38,114 nt of DNA from Symbiodinium natans (GCA_905221605.1 CAJNDS010002665.1:285001-323114); one strand, 5' to 3'; shown: positions 16,281 through 25,172, numbered from the stretch's first letter. The notes: generated from the letters alone by a model not told the origin. Made by a program: numbers and translations.

Positions 16281-16372
16281 TACCCCGTAATGAAGGAATA
16301 TACCCCAAATTCTATACCCCTTCATGAAGGAATATACCCTAAATTCTATACCCTTAATGAAGGACTCTATGA
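16281..16372 (+). repeat. 34-bp tandem repeat, 2.7 copies
   Basis: Units at 16281, 16315 and 16349 share TACCC, ATGAAGGAATATACCC and AAATTCTA. Confidence 0.9.
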
Positions 16373-16594
16373 ATTAAGGTATGACTCCGTACTTAAGGCT
16401 CTTTGGGAAGGTACAAAATGGTGCCATCCCCACCGCCGACCTAAACCCGAAACCCTAAACCCGAAACCCTCAGCTCACGAGCGGCTCGAGCCGAGACCCT
16501 TGGGAATGCCGTAGAGGGATCCTAAATATAAGTCCGACGTGAGTATGACTACATACAAATAGTATTCCGTAAATGAATTGGCCCCTATTCTCCA

Positions 16595-16699
16595 AACGGC
16601 AACACGCAGAACAAGCGCCCCAACCATTGCGCAACCTCGATTGCCAAGGTCTTCTGGGCGGTTCGGCAAATGACTTCGATGCGGCTGCCTCAGACTTGA
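16595..16699 (+). pseudogene. putative terminal exon (unrecognised)
   Basis: The plus frame NGNTQNKRPNHCATSIAKVF then WAVRQMTSMRLPQT reaches a natural stop. The minus strand is also open (16470-16706, 78 codons). Plus is preferred because its composition is more regular. Neither is assigned. Confidence 0.25.
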
Positions 16700-16712
16700 A
16701 TGCCAAGTGCGG

Positions 16713-16750
16713 GTTTAGGGTTTAGGGATTGGGGTTTGGGGTTTTTGGTC
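16713..16750 (-). repeat. short TTTAGGG/TTTGGGG array
   Basis: Four to five units. Confidence 0.85.
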
Positions 16751-16859
16751 TAGCTGGCAATTTGATGCGAAGGCTTGGCTTTGGGGAGGGTGGCTTTCGG
16801 GCGCATGCCCGAAGTACATCTGCCTTCCCGTTGCCAGGCATTGTAGGTATTGCCTGCTG

Positions 16860-17078
16860 TTGCGTCCTTTTTCGATGCCGGGAGTAGTGTGCTACCACCG
16901 AGACCTATGCTACAACAGCCAGACAGCTGCTAACTTGGCTCAGGCCCCAAACCCAAAACCCATGAGCTGTGCTGGATGGCTGCAAAGCACTTGTGGGATG
17001 AGACTCCCTCTACCCGTGCTGAGACTTAGAAAGCAGGTACAAAGAAGAGTTTCAAGTGCCGTGAAAGGGACAATGTAA
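16860..17078 (+). CDS. hypothetical ORF, 72 codons (unrecognised)
   Basis: It lies in a 480-bp unique stretch (16751-17230). The frame includes YHRDLCYNSQTAANLAQAPN and a basic C-terminus (LRLRKQVQRRVSSAVKG). One short telomere-like interruption (CCCAAACCCAAAA) falls inside. It uses an alternative start and shows no motif. Confidence 0.25.
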   Translation: MRPFSMPGVVCYHRDLCYNSQTAANLAQAPNPKPMSCAGWLQSTCGMRLPLPVLRLRKQVQRRVSSAVKGTM

Positions 17079-17307
17079 ATAGCCCTACTGAATCACAACT
17101 AACTGAGGCCCCCGATCCTCTAAGTGTAGGCTACCTGATTTTTGTTGCACAGGTTACTCTTAGCCCACAAAACCTGATACCTGCCAGAACCCCGGAACTA
17201 TCCTACTGCACCCTCATCCCGAAAAAAGCCCTAAACCCTGGCCGACGCCCTCTAAGAGTGGTTGACCATCAAGCCTTAGCCTCGACTGTCAAGCTTGCAT
17301 ACTTAGC

Positions 17308-17421
17308 TTAGGGTTTAGGGTTTAGGGTTTAGGCTTTAGGCTTTAGGCTTTAGGCTTTAGGGTTTAGGGTTTAGGGTTTAGGGTTTAGGGTTTAGGGTTG
17401 AGGGTTTAGGGTTTAGGGTTC
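17308..17421 (-). repeat. TTTAGGG array with TTTAGGC block
   Basis: Exactly four TTTAGGC units (17328-17355) sit inside an otherwise regular array. Confidence 0.95.
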
Positions 17422-17499
17422 GAGTGTGGTCAGTGCATCATGGCAGCCCGTGTTCCACATGAGGCTTTCGTAAGCCCAAATAAGGAAGTATCAGCCTAA
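17422..17499 (+). pseudogene. putative exon between arrays
   Basis: The frame ECGQCIMAARVPHEAFVSPN then KEVSA ends at the start of CCCTAAA repeats. It contains a CxxC pair. It is unassigned. Confidence 0.35.
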
Positions 17500-17599
17500 A
17501 CCCTAAACCCTAAAGCCCTTTATACACCCTGAACCCTAAACCCTCAACCCTCCCTAATCGCCACCAGGACATTGCTAGCCCTCCAAGTTTGGCCACTGT

Positions 17600-17782
17600 T
17601 TGGGTCCCCCACACCCTCTGGACCTAAACCCTGCTCCGGAATCTGAGTCAGTTGCCTTGTTGGTGAATTGGGTTGAGGCTTCAGGGTCTAGGTTTCAAGA
17701 AATGCGAGGCATAAACGATGGCGCCGAAAACAGATCCTTGAGCAGTACCAAATTGCGTCGACGTGGCCCCTGGCAGGATTAA
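17600..17782 (+). CDS. hypothetical protein fragment, 60 codons
   Basis: The frame reads PPHPLDLNPAPESESVALLV, NWVEASGSRFQEMRGINDGA, then a basic tail to a natural stop. It contains only one telomere-like heptamer. The start is not canonical, so an exon is more likely than a whole gene. It is unassigned. Confidence 0.35.
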   Translation: MGPPHPLDLNPAPESESVALLVNWVEASGSRFQEMRGINDGAENRSLSSTKLRRRGPWQD

Positions 17783-17799
17783 GAATGAGGGATTCGGGC

Positions 17800-18215
17800 T
17801 TATGGCCCTAAACCCTAATCCTAAACCCGAAACCCGAAACCCAAGGTTAAGGGTGTAGGGTTGAGGGCGATTCAGCTCGCTTCAAAGAGCGGAGTTCCTC
17901 GCAGAGGGCAGAAGCCTTCCGGGCTGTTGGGCTACTAAACCCTGAACCCGAACCTGAACCCTAAACCCTAAACCCTAAACCGTGGGAAGAGTCAAGGGAG
18001 TTCCTAAACCCTGACAAACCCCGGACCCTTGGTCGATAGGCGGGGCCCCGAAACCAGGGGCCCCGGCAACCTTGACAAAAAGGAGCAGGGCTAGGGTTTG
18101 GGGTTTGGGGCTTCTAAACCCTAAACCCTAAACCCTAAACCCTAAACCCTAAACCCTCATTAGACCTAAACCCTAAACCCTAAACCCTGGTTTAGGGTGT
18201 AGATTCCAGGGTTCA
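17800..18215. repeat. mixed short arrays and spacers
   Basis: CCCTAAA-type runs occur at 17800-17835, 17935-17978 and 18114-18189. A short TTTGGGG run lies near 18090. CCCTAAA switches directly to TTTAGGG at 18189. GGGGCCCC occurs twice (18042, 18057) and can fold. Confidence 0.8.
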
Positions 18216-18229
18216 GGGATTGGAGTTCA

Positions 18230-18358
18230 CATGCGATCCTGTGAATAAAGCTGAGAACATGGGGGGCATTACTGGTTCAGACCTTCGTCCCAAAAGCCTT
18301 CCACGCAAACTCGAAGGCAGCAGCAGTGCTTCACGTGCTTCGTGTGCTCGTTGCCGGT
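18230..18358 (+). pseudogene. putative exon with donor-like GTGAGT
   Basis: The frame CDPVNKAENMGGITGSDLRP, KSLPRKLEGSSSASRASCAR ends at CCG|GTGAGT (donor at 18357), a good 5' splice site. The overlapping minus frame (18213-18455) is less convincing. It is unassigned. Confidence 0.35.
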
Positions 18359-18399
18359 GAGTTCGGTACTGGAAGCAAGAATGCACGGTACGTGAATCC

Positions 18400-18570
18400 G
18401 AAACCCTACAGACCCCCTCTTCAAAACCCCGCCAAAACCTTAAGCCCCTAAACACTATACCCCTGAACCCTCTTTCCTGAACCCTGAACCCTAAACCCTA
18501 AACCCTAAACCCTAAACCCTAAACCCTAAACCCTGAACCCTTAACCCTTAAACCCTAAACCCTAAACGCC
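18400..18570 (+). repeat. CCCTAAA array, degenerate left edge
   Basis: About 15 recognisable units. Confidence 0.9.
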
Positions 18571-18658
18571 CCAAACCCCTGAATCCGACCATGATTCCGG
18601 CGCCAGGTGGATAGGTGCTCCGAGAGAAAAGGCCCCCCAGTGGGAACATTTGGGTTGA
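18566..18658 (+). pseudogene. putative exon between inverted arrays
   Basis: The frame TPQTPESDHDSGARWIGAPR then EKAPQWEHLG spans the gap from CCCTAAA to TTTAGGG. It is coding-like and unassigned. Confidence 0.35.
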
Positions 18659-18790
18659 GGGTTTAGGGTTTAGGGTTTAGGGTTTAGTGTTTAGGGTTTA
18701 GGGTATGACGTTTAGGGTCTTAGGGTGTAAGGTTTTAGGGTAGAGGGCTTAGGGCTTAAGGGTTAGGGTTTAGGGTGTAGGGTTGAATGT
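18656..18790 (-). repeat. TTTAGGG array, degenerate right edge
   Basis: About five regular units, then length variants. Confidence 0.9.
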
Positions 18791-18954
18791 TAGTGTCGCA
18801 TTAATGACCCCCCCCCCCCCAGATTTTGTTTTGTTTTCCGGCGTTTTGAGGGTGGAAAAAAAGAGGGGGTGAGAATAATGAGTTCCTGGGGGTCTACGGG
18901 TCTGGGGGGGGGGGGTTCAGCTGTCAAGAAGGGTCTGCTTTTGCTTGTTTTCAA

Positions 18955-19368
18955 GCCGAAGGCTGAAATCTTAAGCGTCAGGCTGAAGGGATTCTTATCT
19001 TAAGCCTTAGAGGCAGCCGTTTAAACTTGAGGCTTCCTTGGTTTCCCGGCCCCACCCCCCGGTCTCTGAAATCATTATTGCCACCCCTTCATTATTGAGG
19101 CCCGTAAGGGGGACCCTTTCCGGTTTTGTTTTCGAGCCCCGACGGATAAGGATTTAAGCAAGGAAACGTTGCTTTAAGACGTCTGGCGGTTTCCAGAATT
19201 CCAGGACCCGAAGGCTGAAGTTTTAAGCTTAAGGGATTCTTGTCTTAAGCCTTAGACCAGGACCCGAAGGCTGAAGTCTCAAGCTTACGGGATTCTTATC
19301 TTAAGCCTTAGACCAGGACGCGAAGGCTGAAGTCTCAAGCTTAGGGGATTTTTCTCTTGAGCCTTAGT
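18955..19368 (+). repeat. 56-bp hairpin-forming repeat: one lone copy plus three in tandem
   Basis: Tandem units at 19201, 19257 and 19313 are each 56 bp: CGAAGGCTGAAG, AAGCTTA, GGGATT, then CTTAAGCCTTAGA. A diverged copy lies at 18955-19010. Each unit contains AAGGCTGAAG opposite CTTAAGCCTT, so it can fold. Confidence 0.9.
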
Positions 19369-19916
19369 AAAATTTAAGATTTCTGGCCAGCCAAATGTTT
19401 CAAATGTTACCCCACTATTATTTTCATCGGACCCCCCTATATGGGTTTGTGTACGCACATCAGCCCAAGAACCCCCCGCAATGGAAAGCAGTCTTGGGCC
19501 GGGGCCCTCTGTCCCGCCGAATATTTACAATTACCACCCCCCCGTAAAAAAAATGTGAGGTTAACGCTAGGGTGGAATTCGTGTTAAGAAGCGCCGTGGT
19601 ACCGCGTGGTTTCCCTCTGCAATTCCGAGCGTTTCAATCTTGGGGAGGATGGGAGCGCGGCGAAAAACTAACGCGAATGTCGCTTTGGTGGTGCAAGGAC
19701 CCATATACTCAGTGCCCCCCAAAAAGCCCTCAGCAAGCTGTAGTAATGTAATATCGGTTTACTGTACCTCCCCCTCCCCGCCGCCCCCCTTCCACCTGCG
19801 TGGATACTTATGAAGTGATGACGTTGTATGTTTGCTTGGGCTTTACGCTAGATCAGTTGGATACTGGGCTAGCTAGCAGGCCTTTCAGGGGAGGAGTACT
19901 GGTTGAAGGACTGTGA
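19369..19916. other. unique DNA, no supported gene
   Basis: This is part of a roughly 1.1-kb stretch (18791-19916) free of telomeric arrays. There are short C-runs and no open frame of note. Nothing is assignable. Confidence 0.4.
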
Positions 19917-19960
19917 GGGGTTAGGGTTTAGAGTTTCAAGTTGTGCTTCAGCTTTTGCAG

Positions 19961-20026
19961 GTTTGGAACCACGACAACTACATGATCCTAGACATCGACA
20001 AGCGTCGCCCGCCTTTGGTAGTTTGA
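19961..20026 (+). pseudogene. putative exon with clear acceptor
   Basis: GCTTCAGCTTTTGCAG ends at 19960. The frame VWNHDNYMILDIDKRRPPLV then V reaches TGA. A GTAGTT donor-like site near its end is an alternative exit. It is very coding-like. It is unassigned. Confidence 0.4.
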
Positions 20027-20050
20027 GGGCAGTTGATGGTGAGGCAGTTC

Positions 20051-20157
20051 CTAAACCCTAAACCCCAAACTCCAAACCTTAAACCCTAAACCCAAACCCC
20101 AAACCCTAAACCCCAAACCCTAAACCCCAAACCCTAAACCCTAAACCCTAAACCCCA
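20051..20157 (+). repeat. CCCTAAA/CCCCAAA array
   Basis: About 14 units. Confidence 0.95.
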
Positions 20158-20160
20158 ACA

Positions 20161-20241
20161 GTAGATGTCGTCAGCCGAGCACAGGATTGGGAGTTGAGGC
20201 TTCTGCGCGCCCAGGGTGCAGTGCCTCACTGTGGCAGTTGA
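20161..20241 (+). pseudogene. putative terminal exon directly after an array
   Basis: The array ends CCCCAACAG. The frame VDVVSRAQDWELRLLRAQGA then VPHCGS follows to a natural stop. If spliced, the telomeric array would form the end of the intron. It is unassigned. Confidence 0.35.
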
Positions 20242-20292
20242 TGTTGGTGTGATTTCCGGGGTTCATGGCTGAAGGTTTAGAGTTTAGTGCTG

Positions 20293-20560
20293 TACCCTAA
20301 ACCCTAAACCCCAAACCCTAAACCCTAAACCCCAAACCCCAAACCTTAGGTCACACCACGGGCCTAACCCTCAGAGCCTAAACCCCGAACCCTAAACCCT
20401 AAGCCTTAAAGACTAAACCCTAACCCCCAAACCACACCCACACCACCGGGGGTGGCCAGGGGGTAGGCCGAATCCTTAACCTTAAACCCCTAAACCCTCA
20501 AACCCTAATCCCCCAACCACACCCACACCAAAGGGCTGGGGGGTGGGGGTAGGGATCCAA
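20293..20560 (+). repeat. CCCTAAA remnants and an 85-bp direct duplication
   Basis: Short runs occur at 20293-20345 and 20370-20435. AACCACACCCACACCA occurs at 20428 and 20515, each preceded by CCCTAA-type and followed by GGGGGT- and GGGTAGG-type sequence. Confidence 0.75.
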
Positions 20561-20590
20561 GAAAGGATGGGGGGGGCATACCATGGGGCT

Positions 20591-20669
20591 GGGGGGGGGG
20601 GGGGGGGTGGCAGCCCGGGACCATATATATGTATAGATATAGATATAGATATAAATATAGATATAGATA
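20591..20669 (+). repeat. poly(G) run and ATAGAT microsatellite
   Basis: Seventeen G (20591-20607) are followed by about seven TATAGA/TATAAA units (20625-20668). Confidence 0.95.
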
Positions 20670-20717
20670 CGAGCAGACGAGTGTCGGCACAAGGGCAAGG
20701 CCCAAAAGTTCAAGGCC

Positions 20718-21024
20718 ATGCGGAGGCAGCTCCCGCTTTCACTCTCAACATGTACGACAACGAGGCCGACAAGAAGGAGTCGCCGAGGCAGTTCAGGACG
20801 AAAATCCTCAACGAGTTGTTCGAGCAGTTGCCGAACGGTTCGTACCGTCTCCGGAAAAAGACAAGCCTTCTTCGTGGAGTCACGAAAGCTTTTCGAGAAG
20901 CACTACTCCGAGGACCGTGACCTGGGGTACCCTCGTAGCTGCTTTGGTGGAAGCCATCAACTCCGGCGAGGTCAAGCAGTACACAGACGAGCAATTACAC
21001 GAGCGTAAACAGCGCAGAACCTAA
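20718..21024 (+). pseudogene. broken gene fragment, frame changes between three readings
   Basis: GC-rich, coding-like DNA in which the plausible reading moves between frames. First comes FTLNMYDNEADKKESPRQFR and QFRTKILNELFEQLPNGSYR (to about 20850). Then QAFFVESRKLFEKHYSEDRD (about 20865-20925). Then GTLVAALVEAINSGEVKQYT and DEQLHERKQRRT to a stop at 21024. Two frameshifts or unrecognised introns would explain this. It is hydrophilic and helical. No family was recognised. Confidence 0.45.
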
Positions 21025-21134
21025 ACCTTAAAGGGTTAGCAACATGTCTACATAGTCCCTAAGCCCCTCAACCCCTGTATACATTGAACGATATTGGTTA
21101 GCTACAGCACTGGGGCGGGCGGGGGGGGGGGGGC

Positions 21135-21299
21135 TCCACAGCTCTGTTTTTCAATCGGCCGCAAGTCCCACCACGCTCCAAGGCCGTTATCGAACTCTTG
21201 TCTAGAGAACAAGCATATCCGGCAAAAGTTGAATACGCACCCATTCAGGCTTTGATTTTTGGAGGGCTTCGAAGAAGAAGCCCTTTGAACCCTACCTAG
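21135..21299 (+). pseudogene. putative exon, 54 codons (unrecognised)
   Basis: Directly after a run of 13 G and CTCCACAG comes STALFFNRPQVPPRSKAVIE, LLSREQAYPAKVEYAPIQAL, IFGGLRRRSPLNPT and a natural stop. It is one of the best coding-like segments. It lies 110 bp after the fragment ending at 21024 and could be from the same gene. Confidence 0.45.
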
Positions 21300-21356
21300 C
21301 CCAAACCCTAAACCTCTAATCTTGCACCCTCTTCGGTGGATTGTGCATAACGCCCT

Positions 21357-21862
21357 TGTTCTTCGTAGGGAATGAGGGAATTAGGGCCCTATCAGGCAAG
21401 CAAATCCCCTTCTCTAACCCTGAGCAGTCTCAGTGCTTCCCTAAACCCTAAACCCTAAACCCTAAACCCTAAACCCTAAACCCTAAACCCTGGGGACGGT
21501 GTGTGGTGTACCCGGAGCTCCCCCAGCTGCCCTCAACCCGAAACCTACTAGGGGTGAGGGATGTCCCTAAACCCTAAACCCTAAACCCTAAACCCTAAAC
21601 CCTAAACCCTAAACCCTGGGGACGGTGTGTGGTGTACCCGGAGCTCCCCCAGCTGCCCTCAACCCGAAACCTACTAGGGGTGAGGGATGTCCCTAAACCC
21701 TAAACCCTAAACCCTAAACCCTAAACCCTAAACCCTAAACCCTAAACCCTAAACCCTAAACCCTAAACCCTAAACCCTAAGGTACCCTTCTTTTCGCCCT
21801 TCAAGGGCTTCTGCAAGGTGGACATGTAAGAGACCTAACTCCCTCATTCCCTATCCAATGCA
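21357..21862. mobile_element. family D MITE ends separated by telomeric DNA
   Basis: A left-type end (GTTCTTCGTAGGGAATGAGG, 21358) and a right-type end (CTCCCTCATTCCCTATCCA, 21840) are 500 bp apart instead of the usual 85-100. The array block 21436-21780 lies between. A single element split by array growth is possible; two solo ends is the alternative. Confidence 0.45.
21436..21780 (+). repeat. three CCCTAAA arrays with a duplicated unique spacer
   Basis: Arrays at about 21439-21490, 21565-21616 and 21691-21780. The 74-bp spacer between them occurs twice and is identical (21491-21564, 21617-21690). The period is 126 bp. Confidence 0.98.
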
Positions 21863-21865
21863 GTT

Positions 21866-21966
21866 CTTTTTTGGGCTACTTATAGGGGATTCTAGAACAA
21901 AACCCCCCAAAAAAGGTACGAAATAGGAGCCTTATTGGGTAAGAGCCAGTAGGTAAGCCCAGGTAC
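21866..21966. mobile_element. possible family C element
   Basis: TTTTTTGGGCTACTTATAGG faces AGGTAAGCCCAGGTAC in inverted orientation. The arms are short and the interior unpaired. Confidence 0.35.
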
Positions 21967-22180
21967 CGGGTTTGGCCCGGAGACCATGTCCTTCAAAAAT
22001 GTGCCTCCAGGCCGCGTCTCCTACGCTCAGGAGTGTGTGCGTGTGGGGTTTGCTCTTTTAGGGCCTTTTAAGCCCTAAACCCTAAACCCTAAATCGGGGT
22101 TTGGAGGGACGACCACCCTACTCACAAGCGCGAAGGATTTTGTTGACAAGCACTTGGGTTAAGGGTTGAGGGTTTAGGTG

Positions 22181-22315
22181 TTACAACGATGTGAAACCAG
22201 TGCCAGTCCTGTGCAGCAGGCTGCTCAGGCTTTGGGCAACCCTAACCCTGCGCCAGCAGCAACTGGTACCCGTCCTGGACACACCTCGGCACTGAAAGTC
22301 TTTGGTAATCCATGA
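22181..22315 (+). pseudogene. putative terminal exon, Ala/Pro-rich
   Basis: The frame CETSASPVQQAAQALGNPNP, APAATGTRPGHTSALKVFGN and P ends at a natural stop. It is typical of a low-complexity linker. It is unassigned. Confidence 0.35.
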
Positions 22316-22486
22316 ACTTTCCTTTGTGGTGCTTTACTGTAACTTTTGATCCTTAGCCTTTTTGGGGTGTCTCGGGCTTCTTAGTAAGGCAGCTAAAAAT
22401 GTAATTTATAGCTACCCTTCTGAGTGCAGCCAAGTTTCTAGTCGTGGTTTAATGTGCGGGGCCTGCGGATTTTCATGATCTAAGAA
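22316..22486. other. unique DNA, no supported gene
   Basis: No frame or repeat was recognised. Confidence 0.4.
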
Positions 22487-22850
22487 CCCTAAACCCTAAA
22501 CCCTAAACCCTAAACCCTAAACCCTAAACCCTAAAGGGGAATTGGGCTCCCTGGGCTTGTGTACCCCAGCCCCCAACGCCTAAACCCTGAACCCTAAACC
22601 CTAAACCCCAACTCTATCCTTTTTTTAATCAGGCCATCAATGCTAATGGCCAGCCGCTCAAGGCGGTTTTTTGGTTCTAGGGCTGTGGGGCTGCCAGGCT
22701 TGTAGCCTTTTGGCTTCTAAGGGTTTAAGGGGTCTGAGGCTGTGTATTGTCTACACATATGTACGGGGTCTTCCATTCTTCTCCAAGCACCTACAACCCT
22801 CAGCCCGAAACCCGAAACCCGAAACCCTAAACCCTAAACCCTAAACCCTA
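22487..22850 (+). repeat. CCCTAAA arrays around 200 bp of unique DNA
   Basis: Runs at 22487-22534 and 22575-22605, and CCCGAAA/CCCTAAA at 22803-22850. The DNA between holds no supported gene. Confidence 0.9.
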
Positions 22851-22929
22851 CAACACTGTGAACTGCAGAGCCAGGTACCTACCAGGTGGTTGTCAATCAG
22901 TTTAGCTCCACGGGCCGATGCCCCGTGGG

Positions 22930-23035
22930 GGTTTAGGGTTTAGGGTTTCGGGTTTAGGGTTTAGGGTTTAGGGTTTAGGGTTCAGGGTTCAGGGTTCAGG
23001 GTTTCGGGTTTCGGTGTAGGGGTATTAGGGCTTAG
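22930..23035 (-). repeat. TTTAGGG array with TTCAGGG block
   Basis: About 13 units, three or four of them TTCAGGG. Confidence 0.95.
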
Positions 23036-23232
23036 GGGCTTCGTGCTCTTGACTTGCTGAAGAAAGGGTTCAGGGTTAATCTACGCGCTTTAGTCCCGAA
23101 CCTTGAGAAACCCGAAGCCCTAAGGCTTCCTAAACCCCAAACCCTAGCGGTTTTGGTCGGCGGGCTGTTGCATTTTTGATCGGGCCCCCCCTTGCCTTTA
23201 GAGACTGCAAGCCAAGCAGCATGTGCTGCTTG
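23036..23232. other. unassigned DNA with a short CCCTAAA trace
   Basis: A few CCCGAAG/CCCCAAA units (23105-23148) lie in otherwise unassigned sequence. Confidence 0.4.
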
Positions 23233-23305
23233 TTAGGGTTTAGGGTTTAGGGTTTAGAGTTTAGGGTTTAGGGTTTAGGGTTTAGGGTTTAGGGGCTCAG
23301 GGTAG
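23233..23305 (-). repeat. TTTAGGG array
   Basis: About nine units. Confidence 0.95.
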
Positions 23306-23342
23306 TGTGCTGAACCCGAGCCCCTAACCCACAACCGCCTAA

Positions 23343-23373
23343 AACGCCGACCTGGGCTACCAATGCAGATCAG
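23343..23373 (+). other. donor-like exon edge
   Basis: The frame NADLGYQCRS ends at CAG|GTAAGC (about 23374), a near-consensus 5' splice site. It is too short to assign. Confidence 0.2.
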
Positions 23374-23419
23374 GTAAGCACCGCCTGGCGCTGGGTGACA
23401 CCTAAAAAGACCCAACAGG

Positions 23420-23560
23420 TTGGGGTTTAGGGTTTAGGGCTTAGGGTTTAGCGTGTAGCGTTTAGCGTTTAGCGTTTAGGGTTTAGGGTTTAGGGTTCAG
23501 GGTTCAGGGTTCAGGGTTCAGGGTTCAGGGTTCAGGGTTCAGGGTTTAGGGTTTAGGGTT
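23420..23560 (-). repeat. TTTAGGG array with TTTAGCG and TTCAGGG blocks
   Basis: TTTAGCG units (about 23446-23478) are followed by TTTAGGG, then exactly seven TTCAGGG units (23496-23544). Confidence 0.95.
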
Positions 23561-23653
23561 ATGAAAAGAGAACCGGTGAGCCCCCTTCCACTCGGGAAGA
23601 GTGCTGGAAATTGAGGGCGATTAAGGGCTTTAGATATTTTACTTGTCCTACTT

Positions 23654-23753
23654 GCGTTTAGTAAGGAATTATGGAATTAGCTACCCTCTAGAATCCCCTC
23701 AAGGGGGATACGAGAAACCTACTTCCCTCTTTCCCTCTGAAGAACCAAGAACC
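23654..23753. mobile_element. family D MITE, diverged copy
   Basis: GCGTTTAGTAAGGAATTATG at the left faces CCCTCTTTCCCTCTGAAGAACC at the right, with AGAATCCCCTCAAGGGGGAT in the centre. The layout and length fit 25389-25473 and 26062-26159, but the arms are diverged. Confidence 0.5.
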
Positions 23754-23839
23754 AGTAGGTTGCATGAGCACGATGGACTGGCTTCTTCGGTCAAGTGCCT
23801 ACGCCAGATCAGTGCTTTATTCAAGCCCTGAACAAAGAA

Positions 23840-23945
23840 CCGAACCCTAAACCCGGAACCCTAAACCCTAAACCCGGAACCCTAAACCCTAAACCCTAAA
23901 CCCTAATCCCTAAAACCCTAAAACCCTAAAACCCTGAGCCCTAAC
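23840..23945 (+). repeat. CCCTAAA array with CCCGGAA variants
   Basis: About 14 units. CCCGGAACCCTAAA forms a 21-bp higher-order period at the left. Confidence 0.95.
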
Positions 23946-24059
23946 ATCGGCCAAGGCACGAAGCCTGCCCTGGAGAAAATCGCCAAAGCGTGGCGCCGAC
24001 TGTGTGTTGCCCGCAACCTTAAACTCATCCCCCCCGACCTCCAACGGTTTAGGGTTTAG
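23946..24059 (+). pseudogene. putative exon between inverted arrays
   Basis: The frame IGQGTKPALEKIAKAWRRLC then VARNLKLIPPDLQRF spans exactly the gap between CCCTAAA and TTTAGGG arrays. An AG|GCACG acceptor-like edge sits at 23954-23956. It is basic, helical and strongly coding-like. It is unassigned. Confidence 0.45.
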
Positions 24060-24095
24060 GGTTTAGGGTTTGGAGTTTGGGGTTTAGGGTTTAAT
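24049..24095 (-). repeat. TTTAGGG array
   Basis: Six units. Confidence 0.9.
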
Positions 24096-24162
24096 CCGGC
24101 CTCCAACTACTACTTGCACAAAAAACTCTCCACAAAATGGAGACATTCTTGCAAGGGCCATG

Positions 24163-24306
24163 TAGGGATTGTGATTGTTTTTTTTGTTTTTTTTGGGGAG
24201 GGGGGAGGGGTTCTTAAGCAACCAACCTAGGGACTGTGATGTTTTTAATGTTTTTTTTTTGGTGGGGGGAGGGGGCCGGAGGGGGGGGGGGGGTTCTTAA
24301 GCAAAC
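24163..24306 (+). repeat. direct duplication with T- and G-runs
   Basis: AGGGATTGTGATTGTTTTTT and AGGGACTGTGATGTTTTTAA each lead through T- and G-runs to GGGTTCTTAAGCAA (24208, 24291). Confidence 0.85.
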
Positions 24307-24319
24307 AGTAGCAAAGCTC

Positions 24320-24740
24320 CATAAACCCCAAACCCTACACCCTAAGCCCTAAGCCCTAAACCGATTTTGAGCTTATGGCCCAGGGTTGAGGGCTGAGGGC
24401 TTGCAACCCCCAAAGCTGTCAAGGGTTTTGGCCCTCAACGCCCAAGTCCTGAATCTGAGCCCTAGCAGGGTTTAGGGTGTAGGTTCTATTCGTCTGCAAT
24501 TTGCTGGTACCCTAGAGCCTCTTCCAGTACGCTTTCTGGCTTAGGATGTTATGGTATTAGGGTTCAATCCAAAATAGAACCCTTTGTCCCTAACCCCCCC
24601 ACGCCCCCAAACCCCCCCCCCCCCACCCTAAACCCCTGCAAACCCTACAAACTGTACAAACCCCCTAAACCCTACAAGCCCCACATTCCCTAGAAATCCG
24701 ACAAAACAATAAAAACCTCAAACAGCCTAAGCCCCAGACC
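24320..24740. repeat. degenerate telomeric runs and spacers
   Basis: CCCTAAG/CCCTAAA at 24326-24362, brief TTGAGGG near 24385, TTTAGGG near 24470, and C-rich CCCTAAA-like sequence at 24588-24740. No gene is supported. Confidence 0.7.
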
Positions 24741-24748
24741 CTCAACCC

Positions 24749-24898
24749 TACTTGGAGGGAGGTCCATGGTACTTATGAAACAATTACAACGTTACTTGTA
24801 ACCCACTTACATGCCCCTTAATTGCCCTAAGATGGTGAGAAGTACAGTTAGAAGTACAGCTATACTTGGTTAAAAGAAGTACCATGAACCTCCACTAG
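24749..24898. mobile_element. family B MITE, copy
   Basis: TACTTGGAGGGAGGTCCATG and GTACTTAT at the left face AGTACCATGAACCTCCA at the right. The interior shares GTTACTTGTAACCCACTTAC-like sequence with the other copies. Confidence 0.75.
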
Positions 24899-24921
24899 AA
24901 ACCCAAAGCGAAAAAACCTTG

Positions 24922-24992
24922 AACCCTATCGCCAGGAATCCCAGGGTGAACCTGTACATAGGCGGCAACAGCGCCCGGCTCCCCAGGGATTT
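24922..24992 (+). pseudogene. putative exon fragment
   Basis: The frame NPIARNPRVNLYIGGNSARL then PRD runs into a TTTAGGG array. It is unassigned. Confidence 0.3.
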
Positions 24993-25075
24993 AGGGTGGT
25001 CAGGGTTTAGGGTGTGGGGTTTAGGGTTTAGGGTTTTTAGGGTTTTTAAGGGTTTTTAAGGGTTGGGGGGTCTAG
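24990..25075 (-). repeat. TTTAGGG array with TTTTTAGGG variants
   Basis: Spacer-length variants TTTTTAGGG and TTTTTAAGGG predominate at the right. Confidence 0.85.
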
Positions 25076-25172
25076 GATTCAACCCAAAGGCCCCTAAGCC
25101 CTAAACCATTAGTAGATTTTGCCCAAAGAAGTTTCAGGTGAAGAATTTCCTCCAGCCCTGGCACCTCACTGA

